NCBI RefSeq assembly: GCF_036311905.1
Contig: NZ_JAZDCH010000024.1
Coordinates: 1 to 64,000 of the forward strand
Source: Brachybacterium sp036311905
Lineage (GTDB): Bacteria; Actinomycetota; Actinomycetes; Actinomycetales; Dermabacteraceae
Direction: 5' to 3'
Length of the DNA stretch: 64,000 bases
Part shown: positions 8,717 through 16,581 of the stretch, piece by piece
How positions within the stretch are numbered: position 1 is the first letter of the stretch
How the letters are laid out: every line of letters starts with the position of its first letter
Notes under the pieces: model-generated
The model's database searches: none
What the model was told of the DNA's origin: nothing
What the model saw: the letters and a program-made list of their open reading frames with translations, nothing else
Position numbers and translations under genes: made by a program

Positions 8717-9052
8717 TCAGACGAGCACGGCGACGAACACGTTGACGATGATCGCCAGCGGGATGCTGAACCACACGGCCGACGGGGTCTCCTCGCGGCG
8801 GCGGTTCGCGATGTAGGCCAGGACGGCGGCGGCGATGCCGATCAGGAGCTTGATGCCGAGCTTCATGTGGTTCGGGTCGCCGACCACGGAGACCAGCGCG
8901 GCGAGGATGATCCCGAGCATCAGGGCTCCGGCGATCGCGTGGGCCATGCCCGGATTCGGGGTGCGGGTGCGGGCGGCCGCGACCCAGGTGCCGAGGCCGA
9001 CGGCCCAGCAGATCAGATGGAGGGCGACGAGGACGGAGAGGAGGATCGACAT
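8717..9052 (-). CDS. Small four-helix membrane protein, unknown function
   Basis: The 111-residue protein starts 'MSILLSVLVALHLICWAVG' and has about four hydrophobic helices (near 3-22, 38-58, 66-83 and 92-110), with short polar loops containing 'GDPNHMK' and 'NRRREE'. The spacing of the helices and the His in helix 1 recall small integral-membrane families such as the DUF2269/CopD-like group, but I cannot assign one. It is followed after 24 bases by pcrA on the same strand and may share its transcript. Confidence 0.75.
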   Translation of the reverse strand: MSILLSVLVALHLICWAVGLGTWVAAARTRTPNPGMAHAIAGALMLGIILAALVSVVGDPNHMKLGIKLLIGIAAAVLAYIANRRREETPSAVWFSIPLAIIVNVFVAVLV

Positions 9053-9113
9053 GCGTCCAGATTACGGTCCGCCGCCTGGGAGGACCCGCTCCGGACCGTG
9101 CGAGAATCGCCGC

Positions 9114-10205
9114 ATGTCCGCGGCCGACGACCCTGCTCCCGAGACCCCGGCTCCCTTCCTCGCGGAGCTCGCCGAGGATTTCGAGACCCCGACCCCTCCC
9201 CGGGTCTCCCCCGCCCGTGCGGTCGCGGCCGCGCTGTCCGTGCTGCTGGTGCTCGCGATCCTGGCCTGGGCGCTGCCCTGGGCGACCGGCGCCACCTGGC
9301 CGCTGATCCTCGAGGCCCTCACCACGATGCCCGCCTGGGCGCTGCCGGCGATGCTCGTGCTGGGATCCGCGGCGCTCGTGCTCGAGGCGCTCACCGTGCG
9401 CACGGCCGTGGCCGGCTCCCGGCTCGGGACGGTCCTGCCGGCGCATGCCGCGGCGACCGGCCTCGGTCTCGCCCTCCCCGGGGGGACCGTCCTGGGCCTC
9501 GGACTGTTGGGCTGGCTGCTCCGCCGGGCCGGAGTCGCCGTCGGCGCGATCGTCACGGGGATCCTCGCCGCCTCGCTCGTGGACCTCGTGGTCTCCTCGA
9601 TCCTCGTCCCTCTGCTGGGCCTCGGCGCGTACGCCCTCTCGGCGACGGCGCTGCCCCTGCCGGGCGGGATCTGGGCGGCGGTCCTCGTCGTCGTGGGGAG
9701 CGTGCTCGCCCTGGCCCTGACCGGCCTCGGCCTGCGCCGCAGCGTGCTCGCGGCGGTGCTCGAGCGCCTCGCCCAGCTGGGAGACGCGATCCCCACCGCG
9801 GGCGTCCTCGCCCAGCGGGACGCTCTCGTGGACCTGCTGCGCCGTCGGCCCCTCTCCCTGGCGCTGCCCACGCTCGCCGCGCGGATCATGCAGTGGACGG
9901 CGCTGCTCCTCGCGCTGCGTGCCGCCGCTGTGGAGGTGCCGCTGCTGCTGACCATCGCCCTCTTCGCCCTCGGCCGCGTACTCGCGCTCGTCCCGATCAC
10001 CCCGGGCGGGGCGGGGATCACCGAGACCGTCGGCGCGGCGGCGCTCGTCGGGCTCGGGGTGGTCGCGGCGGACGCCGCCGCGGCGATGCTGCTGCTGGCC
10101 GTCGCGACCCTCGTGGTGCCGCTGGTCGGCGGCGGGATCGCGGTCGCGGCCGCGATGGCCCGCTCCTTGGGCTCGGCTCAGCCCTCGTCATCCCGCTCGT
10201 CGTAG
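9114..10205 (+). CDS. Lysylphosphatidylglycerol synthase transmembrane/flippase-like protein
   Basis: The 363-residue integral membrane protein has an acidic N-terminal stretch of about 40 residues followed by about eight hydrophobic helices. The C-terminal part, with 'RVLALVPITPGGAGITE', matches the pattern of the UPF0104/LPG-synthase TM family ('P.TPGGiGi.E'), whose members flip or modify lipids. No soluble MprF synthase domain follows, so a flippase-like or glycolipid role is an inference. The ATG at 9114 is chosen because everything upstream in frame lies across the divergent neighbour. The 3' end overlaps the convergent gene by 28 bases. Confidence 0.8.
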   Translation: MSAADDPAPETPAPFLAELAEDFETPTPPRVSPARAVAAALSVLLVLAILAWALPWATGATWPLILEALTTMPAWALPAMLVLGSAALVLEALTVRTAVAGSRLGTVLPAHAAATGLGLALPGGTVLGLGLLGWLLRRAGVAVGAIVTGILAASLVDLVVSSILVPLLGLGAYALSATALPLPGGIWAAVLVVVGSVLALALTGLGLRRSVLAAVLERLAQLGDAIPTAGVLAQRDALVDLLRRRPLSLALPTLAARIMQWTALLLALRAAAVEVPLLLTIALFALGRVLALVPITPGGAGITETVGAAALVGLGVVAADAAAAMLLLAVATLVVPLVGGGIAVAAAMARSLGSAQPSSSRSS

Positions 10206-10663
10206 TCCGGGGTGTCGATCCCGAGCGTGTGCGAGGGATGGGCGGGGAGCACCGCCGCGGACTCGGCCGCGAGCGGGTAGCCGCCGATGCTCGCTCCCTC
10301 CCGGGTGCCGATGAACTCGGCCACCTCGTCCACGTGACGATGCGCGTCGTCGCCGCGGCCCAGGAAGCCCGCCCCCGCATAGCCGCCGAGGCGTCGGCCG
10401 CTGACCCGCTCCTCGGCGAGAGCGGCCTGCTCGAGCCGGCCCGCCGCGACGCGCAGGCCGCTGCTCAGGCGCCCCAGCTCCGCGTACTCCTGCCCGGTCC
10501 AGCGGTCCAGCAGGTCCTCGCCGAAGCGCCGGGTCGGGGCGTCCTCCGAGCGGGAGAGCTCTCCGAGGGAGTTCGCCAGGCGCAGGCGCAGCAGGGTGAG
10601 GCGGTCCGCCGCCCGACGCATCTTCTGCGCCTGGGAGCGCAGGTCACGCACTGGTGCGGGCAT
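10178..10663 (-). CDS. Unknown soluble helical protein
   Basis: The 161-residue protein has an N-terminal half predicted to be helical and possibly coiled-coil ('LRSQAQKMRRAADRLTLLR'). The second half is Gly/His/Asp-rich and ends with 'YDERDDEG'. No domain is recognised. I chose the ATG at 10663 because AGGAGG lies 6 bases upstream. An earlier in-frame ATG at 10696 overlaps the hydrolase stop (ATGA) but has no ribosome site. It is the last gene of the bldC-hydrolase transcript and overlaps the convergent flippase-like gene by 28 bases. Confidence 0.7.
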   Translation of the reverse strand: MPAPVRDLRSQAQKMRRAADRLTLLRLRLANSLGELSRSEDAPTRRFGEDLLDRWTGQEYAELGRLSSGLRVAAGRLEQAALAEERVSGRRLGGYAGAGFLGRGDDAHRHVDEVAEFIGTREGASIGGYPLAAESAAVLPAHPSHTLGIDTPDYDERDDEG

Positions 10664-10692
10664 CCCGTCCCTCCTCACCGCCGGGGTCGCGC

Positions 10693-11631
10693 TCATCGTA
10701 GCGGGAGGTGGTCGACCCAGTCGTCCAGGATGCGCAGGGCACGGGCGCGGGCGTCCGCGTCGGAGAGGAAGACGTCGTGCCGGGCCCCGTCGACCGGCTC
10801 GATGCGCACCCGCGGCCCGAGGCGGCGTGCGGCGGCCGCGAGGGAGCGGACGTCGAGCACGGTGTCGGCACGGCGCATCGGCTCGGAGAAGCGGTGCGCG
10901 ATGCGGGTGCGCCGCGAGTGCAGGACCAGGATCGGCAGGGCGAGGGGTCCGGCGGCACGCAGCCGGCGCTGCCCGTCGAGCACGGCGGCGAGGGTCGCGG
11001 CGGGGAACGGGTGGCCGCCCGGCGGCTTCATCGCGAGGTCGTAGTCGTACAGCCCGCCGTGATCGCGGTGCGTGGTGCGGGCGTAGTGCGAGGCGCCGAC
11101 GGGCAGGATCGGCCGGCGATGCAGGCGCCCCGCGAGCGCCCGCACGGGGGCATCGGCGAGGCGCCGCGTGGCCGGTCCGAGGTGCATCTCGAGCCAGGGA
11201 GAGTTCAGGGCGAGGGCCCGGACGGTGCCGGGGCGGCGCTGCGCCCACAGCGCGGCGGTGAGTCCACCGGTGGAGTGGGCCAGGAGGATCGGGGGGCGGT
11301 CGCGACCGATGATCCGCAGCGCGCGGTCGATCTCCTCGTCGTAGCGGCTGAGATGGTCGACCTCGGTGGCGGTCTGCCCCGCCAGCAGGGCGCGGCCGTG
11401 CTTGCGCAGGTCCAGGCCCCAGACATCGAGGCCGCGGGAGCCGAGGTGCTCCATCAGCTCCCGGTCGAAGACGTAGTCGGACCAGCCGTGCAGGAGCAGG
11501 ATCGGGGGGAGCTGGTCCGCTCCCTCGCGCTCGCGGTGCACCAGGACCGCGACGACAGGGCCCTCGTCATCGGGGGCGAGGTCGAGCTCTCGGCGTGTGT
11601 AGCCGGCGCCGAGGACCCGATCCGGGATCAC
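10693..11631 (-). CDS. Alpha/beta hydrolase (monoacylglycerol lipase-like)
   Basis: The 312-residue serine hydrolase has 'PPILLLHGWSDY' near residue 45 (oxyanion turn), the nucleophile in 'LAHSTGG', an acidic residue after strand 7 and the catalytic His in 'VDGARHDVFLS' near the end. This order suits the Hydrolase_4/monoglyceride lipase group. The substrate is unknown. The frame is open upstream across bldC, but the GTG at 11631 overlaps the bldC stop as GTGA and gives a natural N-terminus. It is therefore translationally coupled to the regulator. Confidence 0.85.
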   Translation of the reverse strand: MIPDRVLGAGYTRRELDLAPDDEGPVVAVLVHREREGADQLPPILLLHGWSDYVFDRELMEHLGSRGLDVWGLDLRKHGRALLAGQTATEVDHLSRYDEEIDRALRIIGRDRPPILLAHSTGGLTAALWAQRRPGTVRALALNSPWLEMHLGPATRRLADAPVRALAGRLHRRPILPVGASHYARTTHRDHGGLYDYDLAMKPPGGHPFPAATLAAVLDGQRRLRAAGPLALPILVLHSRRTRIAHRFSEPMRRADTVLDVRSLAAAARRLGPRVRIEPVDGARHDVFLSDADARARALRILDDWVDHLPLR

Positions 11632-11837
11632 TCCGTGCGGGAGGTGGAGCGCAGCATGTCCACCACCTCGTGGCGGTGGTAGCGGCGGTGCCCGCCGAGA
11701 GTGCGCATGTAGGAGAGCTTCCCGGCCTGGGCCCAGCGGGTGACCGTCTTGGGGTCGACGTGGAACATCTTCGCGACCTCGGCAGGAGTGAGCAGCTCCT
11801 CCGGAGCGTCGTCGCGCTCCGTGGTTCCGTTCGACAT
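11628..11837 (-). CDS. bldC: BldC-family MerR-like DNA-binding protein
   Basis: The 69-residue protein is a single winged-HTH of the MerR/excisionase type: 'LLTPAEVAKMFHVDPKTVTR' is the helix-turn-helix and 'LGGHRRYHRHEVVDML' the wing. Length and sequence match Streptomyces BldC (68 residues), a developmental regulator that binds direct repeats cooperatively. The ATG at 11837 has AGGAGGG 8 bases upstream; an earlier in-frame ATG has none. Its stop overlaps the start of the alpha/beta hydrolase gene. A role beyond DNA binding cannot be read from the sequence in this presumably non-sporulating host. Confidence 0.93.
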   Translation of the reverse strand: MSNGTTERDDAPEELLTPAEVAKMFHVDPKTVTRWAQAGKLSYMRTLGGHRRYHRHEVVDMLRSTSRTE

Positions 11838-12094
11838 GTCTCGGGCCCTCCTGCGTGGCAAATGGATGGGGAGAGTACCGCCCGGGGGTACGGCGGCTCA
11901 TGGACTCCAGGGTACCGCTCACCGGAAGACGACACGCAATCCCTTTCACGACGAGTCACAAGGGATCTCCAGCACTCCGGGCCGTGGGGGTTCGCCGGAT
12001 CCTGGTACCGCCATGTACTCTTGGGATCCGAATCAATGCCATCTTCCGGGTCGAACAGAACACCCGGGCAGCAGACGCACAGGGGGTCAGATCC

Positions 12095-12298
12095 ATGGGT
12101 CGCGGCCGACAGAAAGCCAAGCACACCAAGGTGGCACGGGACCTCAAGTACTACAGCCCCCCGACGGATCTCACCGCCCTGCAGCGCGAGCTTCAGTCGC
12201 AGCGCGGCGAGACCACCACTCCCGCCGAGAGCGACGAGTGGACCGAGGACAGCGACGAGTGGGCCGAGGAGGACGCCCCCTCCGCCCATCGCCGCTGA
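12095..12298 (+). CDS. DUF3073 family protein
   Basis: The 67-residue actinobacterial protein has the signature start 'MGRGRQKAKHTKVARDLKY' and an acidic Trp-containing tail ('DEWTEDSDEWAEED'). DUF3073 proteins are short, conserved and of unknown function. The basic head and acidic tail suggest nucleic-acid or protein binding, which is inference. AGGGGG lies just before the ATG. Possible promoter TACTCT (12016-12021) has no good -35 element. It is divergent from bldC and ends at a perfect terminator hairpin. Confidence 0.92.
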   Translation: MGRGRQKAKHTKVARDLKYYSPPTDLTALQRELQSQRGETTTPAESDEWTEDSDEWAEEDAPSAHRR

Positions 12299-12334
12299 GG
12301 CTGTCCGGCGATCGCCGGCACCGTGACGACTGCC

Positions 12335-12361
12335 GAGGGCCGACCCACCGGGTCGGCCCTC
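12335..12361. terminator. Perfect 12-bp hairpin between DUF3073 and purM
   Basis: GAGGGCCGACCC (12335-12346) pairs perfectly with GGGTCGGCCCTC (12350-12361) around an ACC loop. It lies between two genes whose 3' ends face each other, so it probably stops transcription in both directions. No U tract follows, as is usual for actinobacterial terminators. Confidence 0.85.
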
Positions 12362-12405
12362 GCATCGTCTCTGCTCGTCTCCGGGGACGGCCCCGGTCGG
12401 TAGGG

Positions 12406-13560
12406 TCAGACCCAGCCGGGGTGCTGGCCGACGAGCTGCACCGACCCGCCCTCGACACCCTTGGCGCCGGTGACGATGCGCTCGAGCTCCCGGGAGGGGG
12501 CACCGAGGCCGTCCGCCGCCAGCACCTCACCGATCACCCGGGCCCCGAGCCCGCGCTCGGCGAGGAGGGCGAGCACCGCGTCGGCCTGCTCGGGGGCGAC
12601 CACGGCCACCATCCCGAGGCCCATGTTGAGGGTTCCCTCGAGGTCCGTCTGAGGGACCGAGCCCCACGCGGCGACCTGGGAGAAGATGGCGCCGGGGGTC
12701 CAGCTCGCGCGGTCCAGCCGTGCCCCGAGGCCGACGGGCATCACCCGGGCGAGGTTCGCGGCGAGGCCGCCGCCGGTGACATGGCTGAGCGCGTGGACCG
12801 CCCCGCGGGTGCTCTCCGCGCGCAGCACGGCGAGGACGTCGGCGGCGTAGATCCGGGTGGGCTCCAGCAGTTCCTCCCCGAGGGTCCGGCCGAGGTCCTC
12901 GATATGCGCGGCGAGGTCGAGGCCCTGCGCCGCCACGATGGCGCGCACCAGGGAGTAGCCGTTGGAGTGCAGTCCCGAGGCGTCCATCCCGATCACGACG
13001 TCGCCCGCTCGGACCCGCTCGGGCCCGAGGAGGTCCTCGGCGTCGACCACGCCGACGGCAGCGCCGGCCACGTCGTAGTCCTCGGGCGCCATCAGGCCGG
13101 GGTGCTCCGCGGTCTCGCCGCCGACGAGGGCGCAACCGGCCAGCTGGCAGCCCTCGGCGATGCCGCGCACGATGTCCGCGATCCGCTCGGGGACCACGGC
13201 GCCGCAGGCGATGTAGTCGGTCATGGCGAGCGGCTCCGCGCCGACCACCACGATGTCGTCGACCACCATGCCCACGAGGTCCCGACCGATGGTGTCGTGC
13301 ACGTCGAGGGCGCGGGCGATCGCGATCTTGGTGCCCACGCCGTCGGTCGAAGACGCCAGCAGGGGGCGGCGGTACTCCTTGAGCGCGCTGACGTCGACGA
13401 GCCCGGCGAAGGCGCCGATCCCCCCGAGGACCTGCGGTCCGTGCGTCGCGGAGACCGCAGACTTCATCAGCTCGACGGCGCGGTCGCCCGCGGCGGTGTC
13501 GACGCCGGCGGCGGCGTAGGTGAGCGCCGGACCGGGTTCGGTGGGCTGGGTGGTGTTCAT
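12406..13560 (-). CDS. purM: Phosphoribosylformylglycinamidine cyclo-ligase
   Basis: This is AIR synthetase, the fifth step of purine synthesis: ATP-dependent ring closure of FGAM to AIR in the cytoplasm. The 384-residue protein has 'YAAAGVDTAAGDRAVE' near the N-terminus, 'SSTDGVGTK' (ATP/substrate loop), 'ALVGGETAEHPG' and 'SHVTGGGLAANLARV', all AIRS-family marks. Its ATG overlaps the purF stop by 4 bases, giving a coupled purF-purM pair at the end of the purA operon. Slightly longer than the usual 340-350 residues because of an N-terminal stretch. Confidence 0.97.
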   Translation of the reverse strand: MNTTQPTEPGPALTYAAAGVDTAAGDRAVELMKSAVSATHGPQVLGGIGAFAGLVDVSALKEYRRPLLASSTDGVGTKIAIARALDVHDTIGRDLVGMVVDDIVVVGAEPLAMTDYIACGAVVPERIADIVRGIAEGCQLAGCALVGGETAEHPGLMAPEDYDVAGAAVGVVDAEDLLGPERVRAGDVVIGMDASGLHSNGYSLVRAIVAAQGLDLAAHIEDLGRTLGEELLEPTRIYAADVLAVLRAESTRGAVHALSHVTGGGLAANLARVMPVGLGARLDRASWTPGAIFSQVAAWGSVPQTDLEGTLNMGLGMVAVVAPEQADAVLALLAERGLGARVIGEVLAADGLGAPSRELERIVTGAKGVEGGSVQLVGQHPGWV

Positions 13561-15026
13561 GCGTCCTTCCCGACGAGAATGCCCTGGGCCGAGGCGACCG
13601 GATCGGGCAGGGCGACCGGGTACGACCCGGAGAAGCAGGCCGTGCACAGGGACTCGCGCTCCTGTCCGGTGGCGGCGATCATCCCCTCCTCGGAGATGTA
13701 GCCGAGGGAGTCGGCGCCGATGGAGCGGGCGATCTCCTCGGTGTCCAGGCCGTTGGCGATGAGCTCGGCCCGCGAGGCGAAGTCGATGCCGTAGAAGCAT
13801 GGCCAGCGCACGGGCGGCGAGGAGATCCGCACGTGGACCTCCGCGGCTCCGGCCTCCCGCAGCATCCGCACCACGGCCCGCTGGGTGTTGCCGCGCACGA
13901 TCGAGTCGTCGATCACCACCAGGCGCTTGCCGGCGATGACCTCCTTGAGCGGGTTGAGCTTGAGCCGGATGCCGAGCTGGCGGATCGTCTGGCTGGGCTG
14001 GATGAAGGTGCGGCCGACATAGGCGTTCTTCACCATCCCCTGGCCGTAGGGGATGCCCGCCTCCTGGGCGTAGCCGATCGCCGCGGGGGTGCCGGACTCG
14101 GGGGTCGGGATCACCAGGTCCGCGTCGACGGGATGCTCGCGGGCGAGGCGCCGGCCCATCTCGGCCCGGGACTCGTTGACGCTGCGGCCCGCGATGCGGG
14201 TGTCGGGCCGGGCGAGGTACACGTACTCGAAGACGCAGCCCTTGGGCTGGGCCGGCAGCACCTGCTCGCTGCGCAGTCCCTGCTCGTCGATCACGATCAT
14301 CTCGCCGGGGGCGACCTCGCGAACGAAGCTCGCGCCGCAGATGTCCAGCGCCGCGGTCTCCGAAGCGACCACCCAGCCGCGCTCGAGCCGGCCGAGGACC
14401 AGCGGGCGGATCCCCTGCGGGTCGCGGGCGGCGTAGAGCGTGGTCTCGTCCATCACGGTGAAGCAGTAGGCGCCCCGCAGCCGCGGCATGACCTCGCGCA
14501 GCGCGTCCTCGAGAGGACCCTCGGTGTTCAGCAGGGCGGTCACCAGGGCGGTGTCGGTGGTGTTCCCGCGGGCGATCTCGCCGCGGCGCTGCTCGCCGTG
14601 CCGCTCGCGGACCAGGTCGAGCAGCTCCTCGGTGTTGACCAGGTTCCCGTTGTGGGCGAGCGCCACGGTGCCGACGGGCCGAGGGCCGAGGGTGGGCTGC
14701 GCGTTGGACCACACGGATCCGCCGGTGGTCGAGTAGCGCGTGTGCCCGATCGCGATGTGGCCCTGCAGCGTCTCGAGCGAGGCCTCGTCGAAGACCTGCG
14801 AGACCAGGCCCATGTCCTTGTAGACCAGGATCTGCGAGCCGTCGGAGGTCGCGATGCCCGCCGACTCCTGACCCCGGTGCTGCAGCGCGTACAGCCCGTA
14901 GTAGGTCAGCTTCGAGACGTCCTCGCCGGGGGCGAAGACGCCGAAGACACCGCAGGAGTCCTGCGGCCCCTTCTCCCCGGGGAGCAGGTCATGGGAGAGA
15001 TTTCCGTCGCCGCGTGCCACCGGCAC
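13557..15026 (-). CDS. purF: Amidophosphoribosyltransferase
   Basis: This enzyme commits PRPP to purine synthesis by transferring glutamine amide to form phosphoribosylamine. The 489-residue protein has a propeptide of about 23 residues before the N-terminal nucleophile Cys in 'DSCGVFGVF', then the Ntn-glutaminase domain ('LQHRGQESAGIAT') and the phosphoribosyltransferase domain with 'VVIDDSIVRGNT'. The C-terminal 'LCTACF' pair, together with earlier Cys residues, marks the iron-sulfur, oxygen-sensitive type known from Bacillus. GTG at 15026 is used; an overlapping ATG at 15028 is out of frame. Upstream ribosome site is poor. Confidence 0.96.
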   Translation of the reverse strand: MPVARGDGNLSHDLLPGEKGPQDSCGVFGVFAPGEDVSKLTYYGLYALQHRGQESAGIATSDGSQILVYKDMGLVSQVFDEASLETLQGHIAIGHTRYSTTGGSVWSNAQPTLGPRPVGTVALAHNGNLVNTEELLDLVRERHGEQRRGEIARGNTTDTALVTALLNTEGPLEDALREVMPRLRGAYCFTVMDETTLYAARDPQGIRPLVLGRLERGWVVASETAALDICGASFVREVAPGEMIVIDEQGLRSEQVLPAQPKGCVFEYVYLARPDTRIAGRSVNESRAEMGRRLAREHPVDADLVIPTPESGTPAAIGYAQEAGIPYGQGMVKNAYVGRTFIQPSQTIRQLGIRLKLNPLKEVIAGKRLVVIDDSIVRGNTQRAVVRMLREAGAAEVHVRISSPPVRWPCFYGIDFASRAELIANGLDTEEIARSIGADSLGYISEEGMIAATGQERESLCTACFSGSYPVALPDPVASAQGILVGKDA

Positions 15027-15047
15027 ATTCTGACACAGAGGCGCGGT

Positions 15048-15422
15048 TCAGGATCTCGGCGTCCGCGGGCCCCGGTGGCGGATCGCATCGATCAGCGCGG
15101 CGATCGCGGCGAGCGGGACGCCGACGAACATGATCGCCAGCAGGATCAGGTTCAGGACCGAGGGCAGGTCCGGCAGTCCGAGGAAGGGTGAGGCCAGGAG
15201 CGCGCCGACGGCGGGCACCGCGAGGCAGATCGCGACCCACAGCCCGAGGGCGGGGGTGCGTCCGCGGCGCACGAACACCGCGGTGCTGGTCTCCGTTGTG
15301 TCCGACGCATCCGTCGTGTCCGTCACGTCCGGGGACTCCGTCTCCGCGGGCGCGGCCTCCGGGGTTCCGGTCCCCGCGGCGGTCTGCGGGTCCTGCGCGG
15401 TGGGGTCGTCCTGGGGGTTCAC
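15048..15422 (-). CDS. Small membrane protein in the purA-purM operon
   Basis: The 124-residue protein has a soluble Pro/Glu/Thr-rich N-terminal half of about 60 residues with a run of Asp/Thr/Ser ('DVTDTTDASDTTETST'), then two hydrophobic helices around 70-90 and 95-114, and ends in an Arg/Pro-rich tail. No family is recognised. GTG at 15422 overlaps the cutC stop as GTGA, and purF starts 21 bases after its stop, so it sits inside the purine operon. A purine-related membrane role is possible but unsupported. Confidence 0.75.
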   Translation of the reverse strand: MNPQDDPTAQDPQTAAGTGTPEAAPAETESPDVTDTTDASDTTETSTAVFVRRGRTPALGLWVAICLAVPAVGALLASPFLGLPDLPSVLNLILLAIMFVGVPLAAIAALIDAIRHRGPRTPRS

Positions 15423-16189
15423 AGCACTCCTGCGGCCTCGACCGCGGCGGTCGCCACGGCCGGATCGGTGGTGGAGGAGCCGGCGGTGCGTGCGGAGAGG
15501 TGCACGGAGCCGACGCCGGTGGCGCGCACGAGGGGGACCACGTCCGCGGGACGCACCCCTCCCCCGGCGCAGATCTCGAGCAGGTCCTCGGCAGCCTCGA
15601 CCATGAGCGCGAGGTCCGCCGCGCCGTCGAGGGCGCGCGCCGCGCCGCCCGAGCTCAGCACCCGGTGGACACCGAGGCCGAGCAGGGTGGTGACAGCCTC
15701 CGCGCGCGCCGCGGCGTCCGGCAGGACGTCGACGGCCCGGTGGCAGGTAAAGGTCACGCCGCGGGCGGCGGACTGGGCGGCGCGCAGCGCCCCGTCGCGG
15801 ATCGTCTCGAGACCGGGCACGTCGAGGGCCCCGTCTGCCGTGAGCGCGCCGAGGACGACGCCCGCGGCGCCCGCGGCGACGGTCTCGGCCGCCTGCTCCG
15901 CCATGAGCTCGATCTCCTCGTCGGTGTAGACGAACTCCGCGGGACGTCCTAGGAAGTCGCCCTCGCCGGCGCGGCAGCGGATCAGCACGTGCACGTCGAA
16001 GTGGGGCTTCGCGTCCCGGGCCGCGACCAGCGCGGCGGCCCGCTCGACGCAGGCGCGGACCAGCTCGGGCGGTGGGGTGATCCCGCCGCGGTCGAGGTCG
16101 GTGCACAGCTCGACGCGGTCCGCGCCGGCCGCTGCGGCGGTCTCGAGCCCGGCCAGGTCCTGGACCGCGATCTCGACGGCGATGCTCAT
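15419..16189 (-). CDS. cutC: CutC family protein
   Basis: The 256-residue TIM-barrel protein of the CutC family has 'VEIAVQDLAGLETAAAAGAD', 'ELCTDLDRGGITPP', 'VHVLIRCRAGEGDF', 'TFTCHRAVDVL' and 'RVLSSGGAARALDGA'. The family was first linked to copper homeostasis in E. coli, but the true activity is disputed and this is not evidence of copper handling. Start at 16189: the ATG overlaps the previous stop (ATGA) and has GGAGGA directly upstream. It lies within the purA-purM operon. Confidence 0.93.
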   Translation of the reverse strand: MSIAVEIAVQDLAGLETAAAAGADRVELCTDLDRGGITPPPELVRACVERAAALVAARDAKPHFDVHVLIRCRAGEGDFLGRPAEFVYTDEEIELMAEQAAETVAAGAAGVVLGALTADGALDVPGLETIRDGALRAAQSAARGVTFTCHRAVDVLPDAAARAEAVTTLLGLGVHRVLSSGGAARALDGAADLALMVEAAEDLLEICAGGGVRPADVVPLVRATGVGSVHLSARTAGSSTTDPAVATAAVEAAGVL

Positions 16190-16581
16190 GACTCCTCCGG
16201 GGTGCGGACGGCGCGGCGTGCCCCGGGCAGCGGCAGCATCTCGGAGAGGTCGCTGCGCTCCCCGCTCGCGCGGACGCGGCCGTCGGCGACCGCCTCCGCC
16301 CAGGTCACGGAACCGGTCGCGAGACCCAACCAGGTCTGCGCGTCGGTCTCCACCACCGCGGGCGGGGTGCCGCGGGTGTGCCGGGTGCCGGCGATCGCCT
16401 GCACCGCGGCGAAGGGCGGCACGCGCACCTCGACGGCCCCACCGGGGTACTCCTCGGCGAGGTCCTCCAGGGTCGAGCGGACGGCCGGGGCGAGCACGGT
16501 GCGAGGTGCGGTGCCAGGGTCGAGGGCCCAGGCCCGCAGCGCCGCCCGCCCGGTCCCGGGATCGGTGCGGCGAGGACTCAC
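16186..16581 (-). CDS. Sterol-carrier-like (SCP2-type) small protein
   Basis: The 131-residue soluble protein is commonly found beside purA in Micrococcales and resembles SCP2/MDMPI C-terminal domains. The fold is suggested by 'GGAVEVRVPPFAAVQAI', 'VVETDAQTWLGLATG' and 'WAEAVADGRVRASG', where the last part gives the SCP2-like 'W..A...G.v..sG..a' pattern. It probably binds a hydrophobic ligand; no partner can be named. GTG at 16581 overlaps the purA stop and its own stop overlaps cutC, so it is coupled on both sides. Confidence 0.75.
   Translation of the reverse strand: MSPRRTDPGTGRAALRAWALDPGTAPRTVLAPAVRSTLEDLAEEYPGGAVEVRVPPFAAVQAIAGTRHTRGTPPAVVETDAQTWLGLATGSVTWAEAVADGRVRASGERSDLSEMLPLPGARRAVRTPEES

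Noticed and set aside
6137..11044. 1635-codon plus-strand open frame across pcrA and neighbours
   Set aside because: Spurious long frame in 72% GC sequence; it runs across several well-supported genes and has no recognisable domain.
15026..15088. ATG at 15028 and upstream frame as the purF start
   Set aside because: It is out of frame with PurF and gives an Arg-rich non-protein.
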